A DNA stretch of 9,657 nt from Actinomycetota bacterium. GTDB taxonomy: Bacteria; Actinomycetota; Humimicrobiia; Humimicrobiales; Humimicrobiaceae. Position numbers and translations under genes: made by a program. Where the stretch lies: assembly GCA_018897225.1 (NCBI GenBank), contig JAHILC010000254.1:1-9657 (forward strand), in the 5' to 3' direction. Positions 6,475 through 9,657 of this stretch are shown here, one piece after another. Position 1 is the first letter of the stretch; each line of letters starts with the position of its first letter. The notes under the pieces are model-generated. The model saw nothing but the letters and a program-made list of their open reading frames with translations, searched no databases and was not told the DNA's origin.

Positions 6475-8166
6475 TATTTGGGCTAATCTTGCAGCTTCAC
6501 TTAATGGCCTGTAAAATTCATCAACTGCCATGCAAGCGCCGTTGAAAAACATGGTATTCATTTTTCCTTTTGCAGCGCTGGAACCAATCAAATGTGGAGC
6601 ATCGAGTATGCCGGTTCTTATAGCTTTCCCGATGATTTCAGGTATTACCAGCGGATCTTCATATTTTTTTGACGAGTCAAGTTTTTTAATAGCGCCTATA
6701 ATCAAATTTGCATCACTAATTAACCGTGCTTTTCTTTCTTTAACACTTCTTTCGTTCTTCATGTCAGGGCATCCATTTAAATAATTTTCAATTACTTTTT
6801 TTACTATTTCAGCGCTTTCAATTATATCATCAGGCTTGGCAGCATGTTCAGACTCGCAGAATGCAACAACATGTACGATTTCAGGGTCAAGCTGCATTTG
6901 AAGCAAGGTAGATGCTGCAAGCTGGCCCTTATTTTCTTTAAAAGTACCTGACATACTGTACAACCCTGTTCTTGTCTGGCGTATGGATTTAAAATTATCA
7001 TCATCTAATGCTTCAATCATTTCAATCTTTGCAAGCATTTTGGCAAGATCCATTGTAAAGGAGGTTTCAGGAGGCGTATTGAACATATATTGCGACACAT
7101 AAGTACCAACCCCTATTTTTTTTGCATTGTAAGCTGCAAGGTATGCGGTAGCGACTGCTACACTATCTGAAGTGTATCTTAAGCTCCATTGATGCGATTC
7201 ATTTACCTCAACCGGGATATCCCTTTGTGCGTGCCATTTCATTACGGATTGATTTTCTGCAATGGAATCTTCAAGTTTCCTTGTGCTCCTGCCGTCAAGC
7301 TCATTGTACCAGCATAACGGAACAGCACACCATGCATTATTAATTGTTTTAGTCAGGACTTCAGCAAACTTTAAAATATTGTTAGTGCCGCTGTAACATC
7401 TCATGAGCGGATAATTTCCAGTTCTTGATGCAGAATAAAGCATTTTAAGGTCTTCAGCGGTTCTTATTGGAACGCCACCAGCCCCATCCTTTTTATTATC
7501 CATTTTTTCAGGGTTAAAAAAGAATTCCTGAGCATTCTGGTCTGGTCCTATTGATACAATATCAATTAAGCCGCTTTCTGCTATTATTTTGATTCCTTCA
7601 ATTGTCTCTTCAAGACTTGGCCTGCCAAAATGATGTCTTAGCAGTGGAAAGGGCTTTTTAAGTTTGATCCTGTCCGGCAAATTTTGAGGGGGAGTTGCTG
7701 GTTTTATACTATCCAGAATTTTTAATCTATCAGATTTTTTTCGGTGCCAGTATCTGCTTTCTTCCTGAATATTCTTTAAAAAGGCTTCAATTTCGACAAC
7801 TTTTTCACCACCTGTAAAAACATATTCAAACATTTCAAAAAGTCCTGCTTTTTTCAGGGCAGCTGCTACCGGCTTTGTCGTTCCAAGAATAAGCGACACT
7901 TTTTTATTAGCAGACTTATTTAAGTTTAAGTCAAGTTTTCGTTTTAATTGCCAAAAAATTTTTTCCGCGCTCTCAGGTGAAAGCCTGTAACTTAGGCCAA
8001 TGATATCCGGTTTGAAATTGTTTATTTCCTTTAAAAGGTTTTCTGCGCTGACAGCGGTTCCCAGGAATTTGGTTTGAAATCCAATTTTATTTGCACTTGA
8101 AAGAAAGCTCAAGATTCCTGCAACGTGAACACATCCTCCCACAGCAGCGCCAAGTATCTTTTTCAT
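6466..8166 (-). CDS. Cobalamin-dependent mutase-like protein: B12-binding domain fused to a glutamate mutase epsilon-like barrel
   Basis: The 566-residue product appears to join the two parts of a glutamate mutase-type enzyme in one chain. Residues 1-135 resemble the small B12-binding subunit (GlmS/MutS): VGGCVHVAGILSF aligns with its DxHxxG loop, keeping H14 (probable lower axial cobalt ligand) and G17 but having C12 in place of Asp. DIIGLSYRLS (54-63) and YVFTGGEKVVEIEAFL (115-130) match later elements. From about 172 the chain resembles the epsilon subunit barrel: LLRHHFGRPSLEETIEG (175-191), LMRCYSGTNN (254-263), ENQSVMKWHAQRDIPVEVNE (304-323), and the C-terminal GKAIRTGILDAP (513-524) and FFNGACMAVDEFYRPLSE (540-557). 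Epsilon-subunit positions for substrate arginine and adenosyl-contact lysine appear changed, so the substrate is probably not glutamate. Only one ATG is available and it has no clear ribosome binding site. The gene follows the opine dehydrogenase-like gene by 39 bases. Confidence 0.68.
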   Translation of the reverse strand: MKKILGAAVGGCVHVAGILSFLSSANKIGFQTKFLGTAVSAENLLKEINNFKPDIIGLSYRLSPESAEKIFWQLKRKLDLNLNKSANKKVSLILGTTKPVAAALKKAGLFEMFEYVFTGGEKVVEIEAFLKNIQEESRYWHRKKSDRLKILDSIKPATPPQNLPDRIKLKKPFPLLRHHFGRPSLEETIEGIKIIAESGLIDIVSIGPDQNAQEFFFNPEKMDNKKDGAGGVPIRTAEDLKMLYSASRTGNYPLMRCYSGTNNILKFAEVLTKTINNAWCAVPLCWYNELDGRSTRKLEDSIAENQSVMKWHAQRDIPVEVNESHQWSLRYTSDSVAVATAYLAAYNAKKIGVGTYVSQYMFNTPPETSFTMDLAKMLAKIEMIEALDDDNFKSIRQTRTGLYSMSGTFKENKGQLAASTLLQMQLDPEIVHVVAFCESEHAAKPDDIIESAEIVKKVIENYLNGCPDMKNERSVKERKARLISDANLIIGAIKKLDSSKKYEDPLVIPEIIGKAIRTGILDAPHLIGSSAAKGKMNTMFFNGACMAVDEFYRPLSEAARLAQILF

Positions 8167-8205
8167 AGTTTGTGTTTTTTATGATTTTATATTTACGCAC
8201 AATTT

Positions 8206-9315
8206 CTACTTGCTTATTTTGCCGTCAATGAAAACATTTCTTATCTGCTCCAGACTCAAGCCTTCAAGTCCAAGCCTTTTTAGATTTCTGCCTGTTTTCC
8301 AAAAATTTGTTTTCAATATGATGTTGGCAAGATTAATAAGGGAATCAATTGCAGTCGTGTCAACCCCGAAAATTCTTCCGAATTCAGAAATTGGAACAAG
8401 ACTCATCGGTATATCTTCAGTAATATATCTAACATTGACAGTCTGAGGAGCCATTATGCCTCTATATCCAGGGTTGCTGTGAATGGCATCAAATAAACTG
8501 TCTTCTATGACATTATAAGCCATTGAAAGCCAGTCCATTGCCGATAATACATTCTTGCATTTCAAGGCATGGGCGACTTCAACTCGTTCCTTATCCACGA
8601 CTTCAAGTATTTTTGCCACTGACGGTGTCACGCCTTCTATATAGAACTGGAAATTACCGAGGGTAGATTCAATACGGCTCGCATTTAATATTGTTATTGC
8701 GGGATGAAAAACAGCTCCCATATTATTAAAGCTTGTTTCAATGACACTTGCTCCTGAGATGAATTCCGGATAAGCTTCGTTTAGCATATCTATGGCCATG
8801 TCTGTCTTAATGGCTGGAATTGCTGCAACAGGTATTGCTTGTTTTATCCTGAAAATTTTTGCAGTTGCTGGTCCCATACCTCTACTGGCATAAATGAAGG
8901 TTTGGGCTTCTGAAATAATTACATCACTGTAGTTTCCTCTTTCCCTTAAAACATTTAAAAATTCAAGCGCTCCTGCAGTTCTTCCCGGATTTAGAACAAC
9001 CAGCTGTCCATCTTTTAGGTAGGGAGCGCAACGCTCAGCAATTGAACCGTGAGCAAAAGCAGGTACAACAACCATAATAATATCTGCATCCTTTAAAGCT
9101 TCCTCTATATTATCAGTTACAACATCAATCTTTCCAAAACCGCTCACTTCGCCTTCAAGCTCTATTCCTTTTAATTTAAGTATTGGATGAATTTTGGAAT
9201 AAGTTCTGTTGTAAAGATTAACCTTAAAACCTTTAATAGCAAGATGAGCAGCCATTGCTTTGCCGCCATGTCCTGCTCCCAGTACTGCAAATTTTAAATC
9301 GTGATATTTCGCCAT
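8206..9315 (-). CDS. Octopine/nopaline (opine) dehydrogenase-family NAD(P)-dependent oxidoreductase
   Basis: This 369-residue cytoplasmic oxidoreductase carries a Rossmann fold at its N-terminus (FAVLGAGHGGKAMAAHLA, 9-26, with GAGHGG at 13-18). The C-terminal domain is typical of the octopine/nopaline dehydrogenase family: NMGAVFHPAITILNA (198-212) with H204 at the expected catalytic position, RYITEDIPMSLVPISEFG (296-313), and the ending TGRNLKRLGL (341-350). Family members reductively couple an amino acid to a 2-oxo acid, or oxidise the product; many relatives have unknown substrates. Strand 2 of the Rossmann fold ends NLYNRT (33-38), with no Asp or Glu and an Arg at 37, which leans towards NADP(H). 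Length fits the family. The ATG is followed at once by the Rossmann strand. No convincing ribosome binding site precedes it. As first gene of the operon with the cobalamin mutase-like gene, it probably acts in the same pathway; the substrate is unknown. Confidence 0.85.
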   Translation of the reverse strand: MAKYHDLKFAVLGAGHGGKAMAAHLAIKGFKVNLYNRTYSKIHPILKLKGIELEGEVSGFGKIDVVTDNIEEALKDADIIMVVVPAFAHGSIAERCAPYLKDGQLVVLNPGRTAGALEFLNVLRERGNYSDVIISEAQTFIYASRGMGPATAKIFRIKQAIPVAAIPAIKTDMAIDMLNEAYPEFISGASVIETSFNNMGAVFHPAITILNASRIESTLGNFQFYIEGVTPSVAKILEVVDKERVEVAHALKCKNVLSAMDWLSMAYNVIEDSLFDAIHSNPGYRGIMAPQTVNVRYITEDIPMSLVPISEFGRIFGVDTTAIDSLINLANIILKTNFWKTGRNLKRLGLEGLSLEQIRNVFIDGKISK

Positions 9316-9386
9316 AATAACTGAAGGATACCATAAATTTGTTTAATATTACATAAATACCAAAGATAAGGGAAAATAATTAAGGT

Positions 9387-9401
9387 AATTTCCAGGAAAT
9401 T
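9387..9401. promoter_or_regulatory. Perfect 15-base inverted repeat, possible operator
   Basis: AATTTCC-A-GGAAATT has 7-base arms with a single central base. It lies 72 bases upstream of the dehydrogenase start and about 120 bases upstream of the rightward gene. Its symmetry and place between divergent genes fit a site for a dimeric regulator. The arms are AT-rich, so chance is possible. Confidence 0.35.
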
Positions 9402-9427
9402 TTATGGTAAACTATTTATAAGTTTTT

Positions 9428-9456
9428 TTGATTTTTTACATATAAAATTTTATTTT
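9428..9456 (+). promoter_or_regulatory. Possible sigma-70-type promoter for the rightward gene
   Basis: TTGATT (9428-9433) and TATTTT (9451-9456) are separated by 17 bases and lie about 67 bases before the GTG start. Both hexamers depart from consensus, and such matches are common in DNA this rich in A and T. Confidence 0.25.
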
Positions 9457-9508
9457 TTTATTATTTACATCAATAAAGATTGAACCAGTAATAAATAAAA
9501 ACATAAAA

Positions 9509-9513
9509 AGGAG
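9509..9513 (+). promoter_or_regulatory. Ribosome binding site fixing a GTG start
   Basis: AGGAG, in the context AAAAGGAGAG, ends 9 bases before the GTG at 9523. It is the strongest Shine-Dalgarno match in the window. It decides for the GTG as start, since no in-frame ATG lies nearby. Confidence 0.75.
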
Positions 9514-9522
9514 AGTGACAAG

Positions 9523-9657
9523 GTGGACATTGAAAAAGAAAAAGAAAATGGGAATGCCGTTTTTAGCGGAGGAGATATCCCTGTCTTGAAAGTTGAAGGT
9601 AAAACCCTGCCCCAGGTGTGGGAAAATTCGCTCGTAGAAGTTTGGGCAAAGGGAATT
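9523..9657 (+). CDS. N-terminal fragment of a possible thymidylate synthase-like protein, cut by the window end
   Basis: Forty-five codons run open to the last base, starting with GTG after a strong AGGAG site. The first 18 or so residues are a charged, non-conserved lead (DIEKEKENGNAVFSGG). They are followed by PVLKVEGKTLPQVWENSLVE (20-39) and VWAKGI (40-45). A beta strand, then a 'leu-pro-x-x-trp-glu' helix and a Gly turn is how several archaeal-type and bacterial thymidylate synthase-like (dUMP or dCMP methylase/hydroxymethylase) proteins begin. The catalytic Cys and the rest of the fold are beyond the window, so this is a tentative name. It is divergent from the dehydrogenase gene and need not share its function. 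Confidence 0.5.
   Translation, partial: MDIEKEKENGNAVFSGGDIPVLKVEGKTLPQVWENSLVEVWAKGI

Larger units (their letters stand above)
9316..9522. other. Divergent AT-rich intergenic region
   Basis: These 207 bases separate the minus-strand dehydrogenase gene from the plus-strand gene cut by the window end. They are almost entirely A and T and should hold promoters for both directions. I see no coding potential, tRNA or terminator, and no cobalamin riboswitch motif. The notable elements are the inverted repeat at 9387-9401 and the possible plus-strand promoter at 9428-9456. Confidence 0.7.

Noticed and set aside
8615..8621. GCCACTG, a core string of cobalamin riboswitches, near a cobalamin-related gene.
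   Set aside because: It lies inside the dehydrogenase coding sequence, on the strand opposite to the operon, with no surrounding riboswitch helices or B12-box. It is a chance match.
9316..9522. Possible cobalamin riboswitch in the leader of the dehydrogenase-mutase operon.
   Set aside because: The region is almost all A and T, lacks the GC-rich paired elements and the conserved B12-box, and shows no matching string on the minus strand.

Overview
The window is AT-rich bacterial DNA from an organism I cannot name. Its contents point to an uncultured, low-GC, Gram-positive-like lineage. A deep, AT-rich branch of Actinobacteriota is my best guess, for two reasons. The platform protein of the pilus cluster is fused to a von Willebrand A (VWA) domain, a form I associate with Actinobacteriota-like tad loci. 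The last gene of the cluster ends in a membrane region resembling the actinobacterial DUF3566 domain. Neither point is conclusive.

Left half (1-6474, plus strand): the inner-membrane engine of a Tad/Flp type IVc pilus or related secretion system, in the order cpaE/tadZ (localisation ATPase), cpaF/tadA (motor ATPase), a VWA-TadB fusion, tadC, and an unrecognised two-domain membrane protein. The genes are 2 to 30 bases apart, so they very likely form one operon that begins upstream of the window. Pilin, prepilin peptidase, RcpC/CpaB and TadE-type genes are not visible and may lie upstream. The fifth gene combines a degenerate GGDEF-like domain with a DUF3566-like membrane domain, so it could connect the pilus to signalling or assembly. 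That role is inference.

Right half (6466-9315, minus strand): a two-gene operon that converges on the tad operon and overlaps its last codons by 9 bases. Transcribed first is an octopine/nopaline (opine) dehydrogenase-family oxidoreductase. It is followed 39 bases later by a single-chain protein with an N-terminal cobalamin-binding domain and a C-terminal region like the glutamate mutase epsilon subunit. Several residues expected for glutamate mutase are changed, including the Asp of the DxHxxG cobalamin motif and part of the substrate-binding arginine set. The pair therefore looks like an uncharacterised cobalamin-dependent carbon-skeleton pathway on an amino acid or related acid, and it is the most promising candidate for new biology here.

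Right end (9316-9657): an AT-rich divergent intergenic region containing a perfect 7-bp-arm inverted repeat, then the first 45 codons of a plus-strand gene. Its start resembles thymidylate synthase-like proteins, but it is cut off by the window edge. I see no rRNA, tRNA, CRISPR array, insertion sequence or recognisable riboswitch.
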